A stretch of 64,000 nucleotides of DNA from CAWAYH01 sp963786195 (GTDB lineage: Bacteria > Acidobacteriota > Vicinamibacteria > Vicinamibacterales > 2-12-FULL-66-21): assembly GCA_963786195.1 (NCBI GenBank), contig CAWAYH010000002.1:496001-560000 (forward strand). Direction: 5' to 3'. Both the position numbers and the translations under genes were made by a program. Below are positions 18,194 through 29,433 of this stretch, one piece after another. Within the stretch, counting starts at the first letter, position 1; every line of letters starts with the position of its first letter. A model generated the notes under the pieces. The model made no database searches and had not been told where the DNA came from. It worked only from the letters and a program-made list of their open reading frames with translations.

Positions 18194-18725
18194 ATGTTCG
18201 CGTTCGCACTGCTGGCGCTCGCGTTTCTCCCGATGATCCTCGAGGCACGGTATTCCGCGTCCAACGCGCGCGCGCTGCTGGCGGCTGGCGCGTCTGAGCC
18301 GCCGCACGACGTGTATCGGGTGATGCAGCTCGTGTATCCGACCTGCTTCGTCCTGATGGTGGCCGAGGCGTGGCTGCGCGGGAGAGGGCTGAGCGGCGTG
18401 GCCTGGCTCGGCGCGGTCGTCTTTGCCGCCGCCAAGGCGATCAAGTACTGGGCGATTGCCACGCTCGGCAGCCGATGGTCGTTCAGAGTGCTCGTGCCGC
18501 CCGCGCGGACGGTTGATTGCCGACGGCCCGTACCGCTTTCTCCGCCATCCGAACTATGTGGGCGTCGCGGGTGAGCTGATTGGCTTCGCGCTGCTCGCGC
18601 AGGCGCCTGTCAGTGGTGTGGCGTCCGTGCTGCTGTTTGCGATCATCCTGCGCGCGCGGATCCGTGTGGAAGAGCGTGCCCTGGGACTAGAACCGCGGAA
18701 AACACCGACAACACGGATAGGATAA
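18194..18725 (+). CDS. Isoprenylcysteine carboxyl methyltransferase family protein (one frameshift)
   Basis: Small membrane methyltransferase of about 177 residues with four to five hydrophobic segments. The N-terminal half reads VYRVMQLVYPTCFVLMVAEAW and the SAM-binding half reads LIADGPYRFLRHPNYVGVAGELIG and RIRVEERALG. These halves lie in two frames, joined by a single-base shift near 18510. The family includes SrsB-type enzymes that O-methylate alkylresorcinol or quinone lipids, and the gene follows a flavoprotein as in srs clusters. Here a FabF-like ketosynthase replaces the usual type III polyketide synthase. Assignment to family is firm; the substrate is inferred. Confidence 0.75.
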
Positions 18726-18755
18726 GGGCCAAGGAGATCCAGCCACCTGCACCCC

Positions 18756-20652
18756 GTGCCACGCGCTCGTCTGCCTTTTGCGCTCGATGTCGCTGCCCTG
18801 GTGGTCGGGCTTGCCGCGGTCCTCATGGGGTGGACCGGCGGCTTCTATACGGAAATCGGCGGCCTGCGGATCTCGGCGCGCGCCAATGAACGTCCGCTCA
18901 TCCTGTTCGTCCTCATTGTCCTGGTTCGATGGTGGAAGTGGCCGCGGGTGCCGGCGTTTGGCATCGAGCGGGAGCGCCGCAATCGATTCTACAAGCCGGA
19001 GTCGGATCGGGAGCCGCTGAGCGCGCGCCGGTCGTGGGGCAGCTTCGGCCTCGCGGCGCTCGGCACGTCCCTCTTCGGCGCAACGTTGCTGCACCGGCAG
19101 CTTCAGCGGATGGATGCGGTGCCGGACCTCGGCGATCCGCTGTTCTCGATCTGGAGAATGGGCTGGCTGCATCAGCAGCTGCGCGGCGATCCACGTCCGC
19201 TCTTCGACGCGAACATTTACTACCCGTCGCCTCTCACGCTGACGTTCTCGGACTCGATGCTGCTGCCGTCGCTGACGGGCGCGCCGCTGCTCGCCTCGGG
19301 CGTCCGCGCCCGTTTACGTGTACAACCTGGTGTTCCTCTCGGGATTCCTGCTGTCTTCGCTCGCGATGTACGTGCTCGTCGTGCGGCTGACCGGGTCTCG
19401 CGCTGGCGGCATTCGCGAGCGCGCTGATGTTCGGCTTCTATCCGTTCCGGTTCGAGCACTACAGCCACCTCGAGCTGCAGATGACGTACTGGATGCCGCT
19501 CGCGCTGCTCGCGCTGCACTGGTTCAGCGAGACGCTCCGCCTCCGCTACCTGATCGCCGCCACGGTGCTGACGGTCGCGCAGCTCTATTCCGCGATGTAC
19601 TTCGGCGTGTTCTTCTCGATCTACGCGGCGGTCGTGCTCTGGGTCATGCTGAGGGCGTCGGGTGTGCCGTGGCGACGGCTCGTCACTCCGGCGCTGACAT
19701 CGGCCGCGCTGGGGCTGATTCTGATCGTGCCCCTGGCCCGGCCGTACCTGGCGGCGCAGGCGCTGAAAGGAAACCGCGACGTCGTCACGCCGTCAGGTTC
19801 TACAGTGCAACGCCCGATCGACTACCTGCGCGCCCACATTCGCAGCGGCACGTACGCACGGCGTCATGCTCGACGACAAGCATGCCGAGCGCGCGCTGTT
19901 TCCGGGATTCCTCCCGATCGTGTTCGCCATCGGCCGGACTCGCTGCCTCCGCTCGGCGCGGGCGTCTGGCATATGCGGCGGGCCTGCTGGTCGCGCTGGA
20001 CGTATCGTTCGGCTTCAACGGCATCATCTATCGCTACCTGTACGACTGGTTCCTGCCGATCCGCGGCATGCGGGTGCCGGCGCGCATGAGCATGGTGGTG
20101 GGCATGACCCTGTGCGTGCTCGCCGGGTACGGCGTGCAGCGGCTGCTTCGCGTGTGTGCCGGCACGCGCCGCGCGCGGGTGATGGTCGGTGCCGCGCTGG
20201 TCGCGGGGATCGCGGTCGACGTGTGGCCCGACCCTCGAGCTGCATTCGGTCTGGCTCGATCCGCCGCCGATCTACGCGCCGGTCGCGGGAAGACGTGATG
20301 TCGTGCTCGCGGAGGTTCCGATCCGCGATCACTCGCCCGAGTTCACGGAGAGCATGCCGTATCTGTATTTCTCGCTGTGGCACTGGGCGCCGATGGTCAA
20401 CGGCTACAGCGGATTCTCGCCGCCGTCCTACGACGCGTTCGTGCGACGTCATGCGGGACTTTCCGGCGCCGGTCTCGATCGTGGCGATGAGAATGCTTGG
20501 CGTGACGCACGTTACCGTGAACTGCGCGCTCTGCGCTCGAGGGCTGCGAGGCCATGCTGGAGAAGGTCGACACGATGCCGGTCTTCCGTCGGATCGTCGC
20601 CTCGGAGTGGCGTGGCCGGCCGGTGCGGCTCTACGAGTTCAACCACGGATAA
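18756..20652 (+). CDS. Polytopic membrane protein, glycosyltransferase/YfhO-like (frameshifted)
   Basis: About 630 residues with ten or more hydrophobic segments and a C-terminal soluble part. The first periplasmic loop VPDLGDPLFSIWRMGWLH, followed by YPSPLTLTFSDSM, is typical of uncharacterised membrane proteins related to GT-C glycosyltransferases. Conserved blocks continue as FYPFRFEHYSHLELQMTYWM, FNGIIYRYLYDWFLPIRGMR and the terminal RPVRLYEFNHG. Frame changes occur near 19310, 19400, 19855, 19940, 20225, 20450 and 20545. The start is a GTG at 18756; no good ribosome-binding site is adjacent. The function is not proven; an envelope sugar-transfer role is plausible given the next gene. Confidence 0.6.
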
Positions 20653-20700
20653 TCGGAAAACACTGATCGGAATTTCGGAGGGTGCTAGTCGGATCAGTTC

Positions 20701-22125
20701 ATGACAAAGGCCGGGACTCGCGATCTGTTCCAGTGGGTGGACGCCGTCACGGTTACAGGCGTCCTGCTCGCCGTGGTCCTGGCCTTCGCCGGCCACTACC
20801 GCGACAGCGTCGACTACCGGCCGTTCACCATCACCTGGATGCACGCGCTGTTCGTCGCGCTCGCCATCGCGGCGGTCCGCCACGCGGCTCGCCCCTCGCC
20901 GTCCATCCTCGCATCGCTCTCGACGTGGCGCTCGCGCGTCCTCGCGCAGCCGGCGATGACCGACGCGATGCTCGCGTTCTGGTGCACGCGGCCGATCGTC
21001 CTGCTGCTTGGCTTCTTTGCCGTCGTCATGGTTGGTCTGCCGTCAGCGGCGCCGGAGTCGGCCGGGGGCCGACATGCCCTGGACATGCTGCCACAGCGAT
21101 TCGACTCGAACTGGTACGTCGGCATCGCGCTCGACGGCTACGAGTGGCAGCGCGAGTTCGACACGCAGCAGAACCTCGCGTTTTTCCCGGCCTACCCCGG
21201 GCTCATCCGCGCCGCGGGGTTTGCCGCGGGCGCGTTTCGCGATGGTCTCCCGCGTGACGCCCGCTTCGTCATCCTGACGTGGTGCGGGCTGGGGATCTCG
21301 CTGGTCGCCTTCTTCTGGGCTGCGTGGTATTTCTCGCGCCTCGCGCGCGAGATGCTCGACGACGAGCGTGCGCGGATCGCGGTGCTGCTGCTCGCGGCGT
21401 ACCCGTTCGCGCTGTTTTTCAGCGCGGCCTACAGCGAAGCCGTGTTCCTGCTCGCGGCGCTCGCGACGTGGTTCCACTTCCGGCGCGGTCAGACGCTCGC
21501 CGCGGTGGCCTGGGGTCTGCTGGCGGGCCTCGTCCGCTCGACGGGGTGCCTGCTGAGCGTTCCGCTCGGGCTGATCGCCATCGGGTTTCACGACGCCGGG
21601 GCGGACGCGCCAGGGATGAAACGCCGGGAACTGACGATGTCTCGTCTGCTGGCCGCTGCGTCGCCTGGCATCGGCATGCTGCTCTTCACCGCGTATCTGC
21701 ATCAGCGGACGGGCGTCTGGTTCGCGTGGGCCCGGGCCCACGAAGCGTGGGGACGGGTGTTCAGCAGCGACGCACCCGCCCGGCTGGCGTCGGCCGTCTC
21801 ATCCGATGGGCTGTTGCGGCTCGCGGCCGATAATCCCTATAACACGATGAACGCCCTCGGCCTGACGTTCGCCCTGGCGTTCCTGCTTCCTGTGTGGCGG
21901 CGCGTCGGCGCCCCCTGGGCCCTGTACGTCCTGGTTTCCGTCGTTCCCCCGCTGTTTGCCGGCGGACTGTTGTCGATGGGGCGGCTCAGTTCGACCCTTT
22001 TCCCGCTGTTTCTCGCCTGCGCGGCGGTCGTCCCACCCCGCGCCGCGCCAGGCGTGCTGGTCGCGTTCGGCCTGCTGCAAGGGTTGCTCGCGGCGTTGTT
22101 CTATACCTGGAGAGAGATGTTTTGA
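20701..22125 (+). CDS. Mannosyltransferase-like membrane protein (PIG-V family)
   Basis: 474-residue integral membrane protein with about nine to ten hydrophobic segments. The catalytic-type loop RFDSNWYVGIALDGYEW followed by NLAFFPAYPGLIRA matches the PIG-V family, whose eukaryotic members transfer mannose from a dolichol-linked donor. The later AAYPFALFFSAAYSEAVFL and WGLLAGLVRSTGCL blocks also fit. Bacterial members usually act on the periplasmic side with polyprenyl-phosphate sugars. The frame is intact. It lies 48 bases after the preceding polytopic protein. Donor and acceptor are unknown. Confidence 0.75.
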   Translation: MTKAGTRDLFQWVDAVTVTGVLLAVVLAFAGHYRDSVDYRPFTITWMHALFVALAIAAVRHAARPSPSILASLSTWRSRVLAQPAMTDAMLAFWCTRPIVLLLGFFAVVMVGLPSAAPESAGGRHALDMLPQRFDSNWYVGIALDGYEWQREFDTQQNLAFFPAYPGLIRAAGFAAGAFRDGLPRDARFVILTWCGLGISLVAFFWAAWYFSRLAREMLDDERARIAVLLLAAYPFALFFSAAYSEAVFLLAALATWFHFRRGQTLAAVAWGLLAGLVRSTGCLLSVPLGLIAIGFHDAGADAPGMKRRELTMSRLLAAASPGIGMLLFTAYLHQRTGVWFAWARAHEAWGRVFSSDAPARLASAVSSDGLLRLAADNPYNTMNALGLTFALAFLLPVWRRVGAPWALYVLVSVVPPLFAGGLLSMGRLSSTLFPLFLACAAVVPPRAAPGVLVAFGLLQGLLAALFYTWREMF

Positions 22126-22186
22126 TCGGGCTGGCATCCAAGCCTCCGGCGTCACCGGGGCGTCTGAACGCGTGAGAGCCGTGTTC

Positions 22187-22192
22187 TATAAT
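22187..22192 (+). promoter_or_regulatory. Candidate -10 element TATAAT before the TPR-protease operon
   Basis: A perfect TATAAT lies 12 bases before the ATG at 22205. A weak CTGAAC-like -35 lies about 17 bases upstream. If used, the transcript leader would be only a few bases long. It would drive the operon that runs to about 36.1 kb. Confidence 0.45.
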
Positions 22193-22204
22193 CGAATCAG
22201 TCAC

Positions 22205-24796
22205 ATGCGCGGGGCACCATCGAACGTCCGCCTGTCGACGTCGATGCGGCTGCTGGTCGTCATCTTCCTCGTCGTCTGCGCGGTCGCGGCCGTTCTTGCG
22301 TTCCTTCCGGGCGTCCCGTCGGTTCTCGGTTCGGCAGGATCGCAACCCGAGGCGTCATTCCTGGATGCGGCGCGACGTGCGCTTGCTCACGGCCAGACGA
22401 AGGACGCGGAGGCGCTCGCGAAGGCGCGACCGGCCAACGACTCCGACGCGGCGGCCATCCTGGCTCAGATCGAATCGGGGCGTGGGAACTACGACGGCGC
22501 CCTGCGCCTGCTCGAGCCGGCCGCCGCGGCCGATCCTACAGGTGAGGCAGCGCTGGAGCTCGGTATCCTCCTGCAGCAAGGCCTCGGCAAGAGCGAAGCA
22601 GGTGCGCAGCACCTGACCCGCGTGTTTCGACGCGCGGCGAGCGCGCGCGATCAGACGACGCTCTTCCGCGGCGCGCGCGCGGCCCACGCCCTGGGACGCC
22701 TGCCCGATGCCAACACGTTTTTCCGCGCGGCCGCCTCGCTCGGGACCGATCCGTCCATCGAAACCGCCTGGGGCCTGTTGTTCTTCGAGACGTTCAACCC
22801 GCCCGAGGCGATGAAGTCATTCCAGCAGGTGCTGAAGATCGACGCGGAGTGGGCGCCTGCGCACCTCGGGATCGCGCGCACGCTGGCGAACGAGAACCCG
22901 CCGGCCGCTGCCGCCGCCGCCGAGAAGGCGCTCTCGATCGATCCGGGCCTCGCTGACGCGCAACTCTTTCTCGCGGGGCTGGACCTCGACAACACGCGAT
23001 ACGACGCGGCTCGCGGTCGCATCGAAGGCGTCCTGAAGGCGAACCCGTCGAATCTGGAAGCCCGTGCGCTGCTCGCGGCGGTGGCGTACGTGCGCGGGGA
23101 CAAGTCGACCTATGACGCCGAAGCCTCGCGGGTCCTGGCGATCAATCCCGCCTACGGCGAGTTCTACCGGATCGCCGGCGATCTGCTGGCGCGCAACTAC
23201 CGGTTCGACGAAGCGGTGGCGCTGACGCGCCAGGGCCTCGCGCTCGATCCGACCAACGTGCGCGCGGCCAGCGACCTCGGGCTGCACCTGATGCGCACGG
23301 GGGAGGAAGCCGAGGCGCGGCGCGTGCTCGATCGGTCGTTCAAGGCGTTTCCCTACGATCAGGTCACGTTCAACCTGCTGGCGCTGCTGGACAAGCTCGA
23401 AAAGTTCGACGTTGTCACCGAAGGCGACTTCATCTTCAAGTTCCACCCGGACGAGACGAAGGTCCTGCGCGAGTACGCGATTCCGCTGGCCCAGGACGCC
23501 CTCAAACAGTTGTCGGCCCGCTATCAGTTCACGCCCAAGGGCCCGATCCTGATCGAGGTGTTCCCGGTGCACGACGATTTCGCCGTGCGCAATCTGGGTC
23601 TGCCCGGCCTGGTCGGCGCGCTCGGCGCCTGTTTCGGTCGCGTCATCAGCATGGATTCGCCGAGGGCCAAAGCGCCCGGCACGTTTTCCTGGCAGTCGAC
23701 GCTGTGGCACGAGATGGCGCACGTCATCACGCTCCAGATGTCCAGCCAGCGCGTGCCGCGATGGCTGACCGAGGGCATTTCCGTGTACGAGGAGGGCCGC
23801 GCGCGTCCGGCGTGGGGCCGTGACATGGAGGTGCCGTTCGCGCTGGCACTCGAGCGCGGACAGGCGCTGCCGGTTCGCGACTTGAACTCGGGATTCACGA
23901 AGCCGGAAACGATCGCGCTCGCGTACTACGAAGCGTCCCTGCTGGTCGACCACATCACCGCCACGCACGGCGAAGCGAAGATGCGTTCGCTCATCCGCGG
24001 GTACAGCGAAGGGATCGAAGGGGAGGCGGCCATCAAGAAAGCGCTGGGCGTCTCCTACGATCAACTGCAGGCGACGTTCGACAAGATGCTCGACGGCCGC
24101 TTCGGATCGCTACGCGCGGCGCTGCGCGATCAGTCCAAGGCGCCGGCGGATGCGCGCAACGCCGACCTCGTCACGCTGCGCGCCGCGGCGGCTGCGAACC
24201 CGGGCAGCTACCGCGCGCAACTGACGCTCGGGATTGCGCTCGCGTCGCAGGGAGACAAGGCGGCGTTCGAACCGCTCGAGAAAGCGGCGGCGCTCGTGCC
24301 GATGGCCATCGGGGAAGACAGCCCGCACGCCGCCATGGGACGACTGGCCGAGAAGCTCGGCGACACGGCGAGGGCGATCTCCGAGTACCGCGAGCTCCTC
24401 GTTCACGATCACACCGCGATCGATGCGGCACGGCGGCTCGCCGAGCTGGCCGCCAAGACCAACGATCAGAAGACGCTCGCCCTGGCGAACGATCGCGTCG
24501 TGGAGATCGATCCATTCGATGCCGCGGGACACACCGGGCTGGGTCGCGTCGCGCTGAGACTGAAGGACGCGCCCACCGCCATGCGGGAGTTCAAGGTGGC
24601 GCTGGCCATCGGTCCAGCCGATCGCGCCGCCGCGCATTGCGATCTCGCCGAGAGCTATCTGATCGCCGGACGCCCCGCCGACGCGAAGCGCGAGGCGCTG
24701 GCCGCGCTCGAGATCGCGCCGAGCTTCGAACGGGCTCAGGAGCTTCTCCTCAAAGCCATAGACGGCAAGAGCGCAGCGGGGGGCAAAGCTCCATGA
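22205..24796 (+). CDS. Membrane-anchored TPR protein with gluzincin-type metallopeptidase domain
   Basis: 863-residue protein with an N-terminal membrane anchor (LLVVIFLVVCAVAAVLAFL), a tandem array of TPR helices (roughly residues 45-400), a peptidase-MA-like domain, and more TPRs at the C-terminus. The protease core is LWHEMAHVITLQM (HExxH near residue 501) followed by VPRWLTEGISVYEE, which supplies the third zinc ligand about 20 residues later as in gluzincins. It is therefore probably active, on the periplasmic side. It is the first gene of the MoxR operon; its ATGA stop overlaps the start of the DUF4159 gene. The substrate is unknown. Confidence 0.75.
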   Translation: MRGAPSNVRLSTSMRLLVVIFLVVCAVAAVLAFLPGVPSVLGSAGSQPEASFLDAARRALAHGQTKDAEALAKARPANDSDAAAILAQIESGRGNYDGALRLLEPAAAADPTGEAALELGILLQQGLGKSEAGAQHLTRVFRRAASARDQTTLFRGARAAHALGRLPDANTFFRAAASLGTDPSIETAWGLLFFETFNPPEAMKSFQQVLKIDAEWAPAHLGIARTLANENPPAAAAAAEKALSIDPGLADAQLFLAGLDLDNTRYDAARGRIEGVLKANPSNLEARALLAAVAYVRGDKSTYDAEASRVLAINPAYGEFYRIAGDLLARNYRFDEAVALTRQGLALDPTNVRAASDLGLHLMRTGEEAEARRVLDRSFKAFPYDQVTFNLLALLDKLEKFDVVTEGDFIFKFHPDETKVLREYAIPLAQDALKQLSARYQFTPKGPILIEVFPVHDDFAVRNLGLPGLVGALGACFGRVISMDSPRAKAPGTFSWQSTLWHEMAHVITLQMSSQRVPRWLTEGISVYEEGRARPAWGRDMEVPFALALERGQALPVRDLNSGFTKPETIALAYYEASLLVDHITATHGEAKMRSLIRGYSEGIEGEAAIKKALGVSYDQLQATFDKMLDGRFGSLRAALRDQSKAPADARNADLVTLRAAAAANPGSYRAQLTLGIALASQGDKAAFEPLEKAAALVPMAIGEDSPHAAMGRLAEKLGDTARAISEYRELLVHDHTAIDAARRLAELAAKTNDQKTLALANDRVVEIDPFDAAGHTGLGRVALRLKDAPTAMREFKVALAIGPADRAAAHCDLAESYLIAGRPADAKREALAALEIAPSFERAQELLLKAIDGKSAAGGKAP

Positions 24797-25598
24797 CGCC
24801 GCTCCCCTCACGGTTGATGCTCGGAGCGGCGGTCGCGGGCGTCCTCGTCGGGGGCGCCCTCGGGGTTCCTGCGCCGGACGCGGGCGCGCAGGATCCCGTG
24901 CGGCCGGATTCCCGGTTCGCGGGATTGCAGTGGACGTTCGCGCGTATCCGTTACGAGTCCTGGCGCCTGCCGGGCGTCGCGTCGTGCGACACGTACGATG
25001 AGTGCTGGACGATCGATTACCCGGCGGCCGAGCAGAACCTGTCGCGCCGCGTCAAGACCGTGACGTCCATTCAGGTCAACGATCCGGTCGTCATCACGCT
25101 CGAGGATCCCACGCTCTGGACGTATCCCTGGATTTACATCGTGGAACCGGGCACGCTGCGGTTCAAGGATGCCGAGGTGTCGATCCTGCGCGAGTTCCTG
25201 CTTCGCGGGGGCACGCTCACGTTCGACGATTTCCACGGGCCGATCGAGTGGGCGAACCTCGAGCGCGAGATGAAGCGGGTGTTCCCGGATCGCAAGATCG
25301 TGGATCTGCCGAACGATCATCCCATCTACGGCTGCTTCTATCAGATTCCGGAATTCCCGCAGACGCCGGGCCTCGGCTCGTTCCTGTCGGGCCGCACGTG
25401 GGAGAAGGGCGGGTACGTCGCGCGGCTGCGCGCGATTGAGGACGACACCGGCCGCGCCATGGTGCTCATCAACTGGAACACCGACATGGGCGACGGTTGG
25501 GAATGGTCGAACGCCGCGGAATACCCAGGCTACGTCCGGTTCACGGCGCAGGCCTACCGGATGGAGATCAACGAAATCATCTACGCGCTGACACACTG

Positions 25599-25599
<1 letters not shown>
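24793..25599 (+). CDS. DUF4159 domain protein
   Basis: 268-residue protein with an N-terminal signal-like hydrophobic segment (LMLGAAVAGVLVGGALGVPA), so probably periplasmic or membrane-tethered. The body contains FARIRYESW, DYPAAEQNLSRRVKTVT, FLLRGGTLTFDDFHGP and PNDHPIYGCFYQI, the hallmark blocks of DUF4159, a glutamine-amidotransferase-like fold often encoded beside MoxR and BatA genes. The GTLTFDDFHG segment resembles the region that would hold a catalytic residue, but no catalytic Cys is seen. The start ATG overlaps the previous stop (ATGA) and the stop overlaps the moxR start (TGATG), which indicates one transcription and translation unit. Confidence 0.8.
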
Positions 25600-26636
<1,037 letters not shown>

Positions 26637-26638
26637 CC

Positions 26639-27550
26639 ATGCCTGCGACCTCCGGCTCGCGCGATCTGAGGTTCCTCGACCCCGCGATCATCGCGCGGTT
26701 GGGCACGATGGAACTGAAGGCGCGGACGGTGGTCGAAGGGTTCCTCGCCGGACTGCACCGCAGCCCCTACAAGGGATTCAGCGTCGAGTTCGCGGAGTAC
26801 CGCCAGTACCTGCCGGGGGACGATCTGTCCACCCTCGACTGGAAGGTGTACGCGCGGAGCGACCGGCACTACGTCAAGAAGTTCGAAGAAGACACGAACG
26901 TCGAATGCCATCTGCTGCTCGATGTGAGCGCGTCCATGGCGTACAAGGGCGCGGCGCCGATGAGCAAGATGGAGTACGGATCCGTCCTGGCCGGATCGCT
27001 CGCCTACCTGATGAATCGTCAGCGGGATGCCACGGGGCTGATCGCGTTCGACGACAAGATCGTCTTCCGGCTGCCGGCCAGCGCGAGAACGGGACATCTC
27101 CATGCGCTGCTGATCGGCCTGGAGCGGATCGAGGCAGGTAAGCGCTCCGACGTCGGGCGTCCGCTCCACCAGCTGGCCGAGACCCTGGTCAAGCGCAGCC
27201 TTGTCGTCCTGATTTCCGATCTGCTCGACGATCCCGGGCCCATCATCAAGGGGCTCGAGCACCTGAAGTTCAGGGGCAGCGACGTCATCGTGTTCCAGCT
27301 GCTGGATCCGGACGAGCTGACGTTTCCGTTCCGGGGCTCGTCGCGCTTCACGGATCTCGAGAGCGCCGAGGAGGTGGTCGCCGAGCCGAGCCGGATCCGC
27401 GCGGCGTACCTGCGCGAGCTGGCGGGCCTGACGCTTCGCTACGATCGCGAGCTGCGCGGCGCCGGCATCGACTACGCCCAACTCGATACGTCACAGCCGC
27501 TCGACTTCGCGCTGCTCACGTACCTTGCGGCGCGCGCCCGGAGGAAATGA
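26639..27550 (+). CDS. DUF58 domain protein (VWA-like)
   Basis: 303-residue protein partner of MoxR. The DUF58 core is EYRQYLPGDDLSTLDWKVYA followed by FEEDTNVECHLLLDVSASM, which gives a VWA metal-ion site (DxSxS). Later blocks LVVLISDLLDD and DYAQLDTSQPLD are typical of the family. There is no obvious membrane segment, so it is probably cytoplasmic. It begins two bases after the moxR stop. The function is likely as adaptor between the ATPase and the membrane VWA proteins. Confidence 0.88.
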   Translation: MPATSGSRDLRFLDPAIIARLGTMELKARTVVEGFLAGLHRSPYKGFSVEFAEYRQYLPGDDLSTLDWKVYARSDRHYVKKFEEDTNVECHLLLDVSASMAYKGAAPMSKMEYGSVLAGSLAYLMNRQRDATGLIAFDDKIVFRLPASARTGHLHALLIGLERIEAGKRSDVGRPLHQLAETLVKRSLVVLISDLLDDPGPIIKGLEHLKFRGSDVIVFQLLDPDELTFPFRGSSRFTDLESAEEVVAEPSRIRAAYLRELAGLTLRYDRELRGAGIDYAQLDTSQPLDFALLTYLAARARRK

Positions 27551-27553
27551 TGC

Positions 27554-27583
27554 TGAACGGTGCACGGTGCACCTTGCACCGTT
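27554..27583. repeat. Short dyad and dispersed repeat upstream of the BatA-like gene
   Basis: AACGGTGCA (27556-27564) and TGCACCGTT (27575-27583) form a perfect dyad just before the start codon at 27587. The 19-mer at 27554-27572 recurs in reverse orientation at 41361-41379 with one mismatch. The dyad could pair in the mRNA and mask the ribosome-binding region. Confidence 0.6.
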
Positions 27584-27586
27584 GAT

Positions 27587-29433
27587 ATGTCATTTCTTTC
27601 TCCCGCCTTTCTGATCGGCGCGGCGGCAATCACCATACCCCTCCTGCTGCACCTGCTGCGGCGGGAAGTGGCGCCGGAAGTACCGTTCACGGCCGTGCGG
27701 TTGCTGCGGCAATCGCCGGTCGAGCGCGCGCACCGACGACGACTGCGGGATCTGCTGTTGCTTGCGGCGCGCGTGGCAGCGCTCCTGCTGCTCGCCGCCG
27801 CGTTCGCGAGGCCCTACGTCCAGGCTGCTCGCACGGATCAGTTTCGGGTCGTGGCGATCGATCGTTCGTACAGCATGGGCGGTGCGGCCCGGTTCGGCAG
27901 GGCGCTGGAGCTTGCGCGTCAGGCGGTCGATGAGGCCGGGACGGGCGAGCAGATCGCCGTGATTGCGTTCGACGACCGTGCCGACGTCGTCGCGGCTCCC
28001 GGCAGCGCGGCCAATGCGCGCAGCGCGCTCTCAGGGCTGACGCCAGGGTTCGGCGCGACGAGGTATCGAGCGGCGATCGAGGCGGCGAGGGACGTCGCGG
28101 CGGGCGCCAGCGGTCGAATCGTGGTGATTACCGATTTGCAGCGCGCGGGGTGGGAGGGAGAACCGTCGGCGACGCTTCCCGTGGGTTTGCAGCTGGAGAT
28201 CAAGGACGTCGGCGAAGCAGGTCTCAAACCTGGCCGTGACGAGGGTTGTGGTCGAGCCGGATCGGGTGCTCGCGTCCATTCGCAACAGCGGAACGTCGGC
28301 CCAGACCGGCCGGGTGCGAGCCATGCTCGATGGTCGTGAGGTCGCGGCATCCGCGTATCGCATCGAGCCGGACGAGGAAGCCGAGGTGCCGATCGCGTGG
28401 CGACCGCCGGCGCAGGGGTCGCTCGCGGTCACAGTCGATGATCCCCAGGGCCTTGCGGCTGATAACGTACGCTATGTGGCGCTGGACGTTCACGGCCCCG
28501 CCAAGGCCCTGGTCGTGACCGGCGGTGGCCAGTCCGGTATCTACCTGGCGCGTGCCCTGGAGACCGACCGCCGGCGAAAGCGCGGCGTTCGACGTCAAAA
28601 CGGTGAGTGGGTCCGCGTTGTCGTCCATGTCGCCCGACCAGGTAGCCGGGCATTCGATGCTGGCGCTGCTGTCCACGCGCGGGCTGGATCGTAAGGCGCG
28701 CGAGACGCTGGGCACCTACGTCCGCAATGGAGGCGGGCTGCTCGTCGCTGCGGCGGCGGACCTGGAGGCCTCCGTGCTCTCGACGATCGTCGGCTGGCAG
28801 CCGCCGTTGTCTGCCGTGGAGGCGGCCCCGAACCGGGGGCTGACGCTGGCGGCGACCGACCCGAGGCACCCGATCTTCCGGCCGTTCGGCGCGCTGGCCG
28901 CCAATCTCGGGCGGGTCCGATTCGACCGGAGCTGGCAGGTGAGCCCGGACGGCTGGCACGTTCTGGCGCGGTTTTCGGATGGCAGCCCTGCGCTGATGGA
29001 GCGACCCGACGGCCTGGGCCGTGTCATGCTCTTCGCGTCGGATCTGGATCGGCGCTGGAACGATTTTCCGCTGCATCCGGCGTTCGTGCCGTTCGCGATC
29101 GAGACCGTGCGCTACACGGGCCGCGACCGTCAGCTCGCGCGCGAGTTCACAGTGGCGGACGCTCCGGCGGGTGCCGGACCGGGTCCGGGCGTCTATCGCG
29201 TGGCGCCCGGCAATCGCGCCGTGTCGGTCAACGTCGACACGCGTGAGAGCGTGGCCAATCGAATCACGTCCGACGCGTTCGACGGTATGGTGCACCGGTC
29301 GGGCGAGACCGTGGTGACAAGGGCAACAGAGCAGCAGGCGCAGCAGACGGAAGCGCGGCAGAGCTACTGGCGGTACGGGCTGATGCTCATGATCGCGGCG
29401 CTTGTTGCAGAATCGGCAGTGGGGCGAGCGTGA
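27587..29433 (+). CDS. BatA-like membrane protein with VWA domain (two frameshifts)
   Basis: Aerotolerance-type membrane protein of about 615 residues. It starts SFLSPAFLIGAAAITIPLLL and LHLLRREVAPEVPFTAVRLL, the BatA N-terminal signature, followed by a second membrane helix. The VWA domain begins VAIDRSYSMGGAARF (DxSxS site). A C-terminal DUF4159/GATase-like part includes TYVRNGGGLLVAAAA and RPDGLGRVMLFASDLD, and the protein ends in a membrane helix (YGLMLMIAALVAES). Single-base shifts near 28225 and 28565 split it into three frames. The choice of the ATG at 27587 over an upstream GTG places the hydrophobic segment at the N-terminus. The stop overlaps the next start (GTGA). Confidence 0.8.

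Noticed and set aside
27587..29433. Programmed frameshifting in the BatA-like gene
   Set aside because: No slippery heptamer or downstream pseudoknot is evident at 28225 or 28565, and similar shifts occur throughout the error-rich parts.
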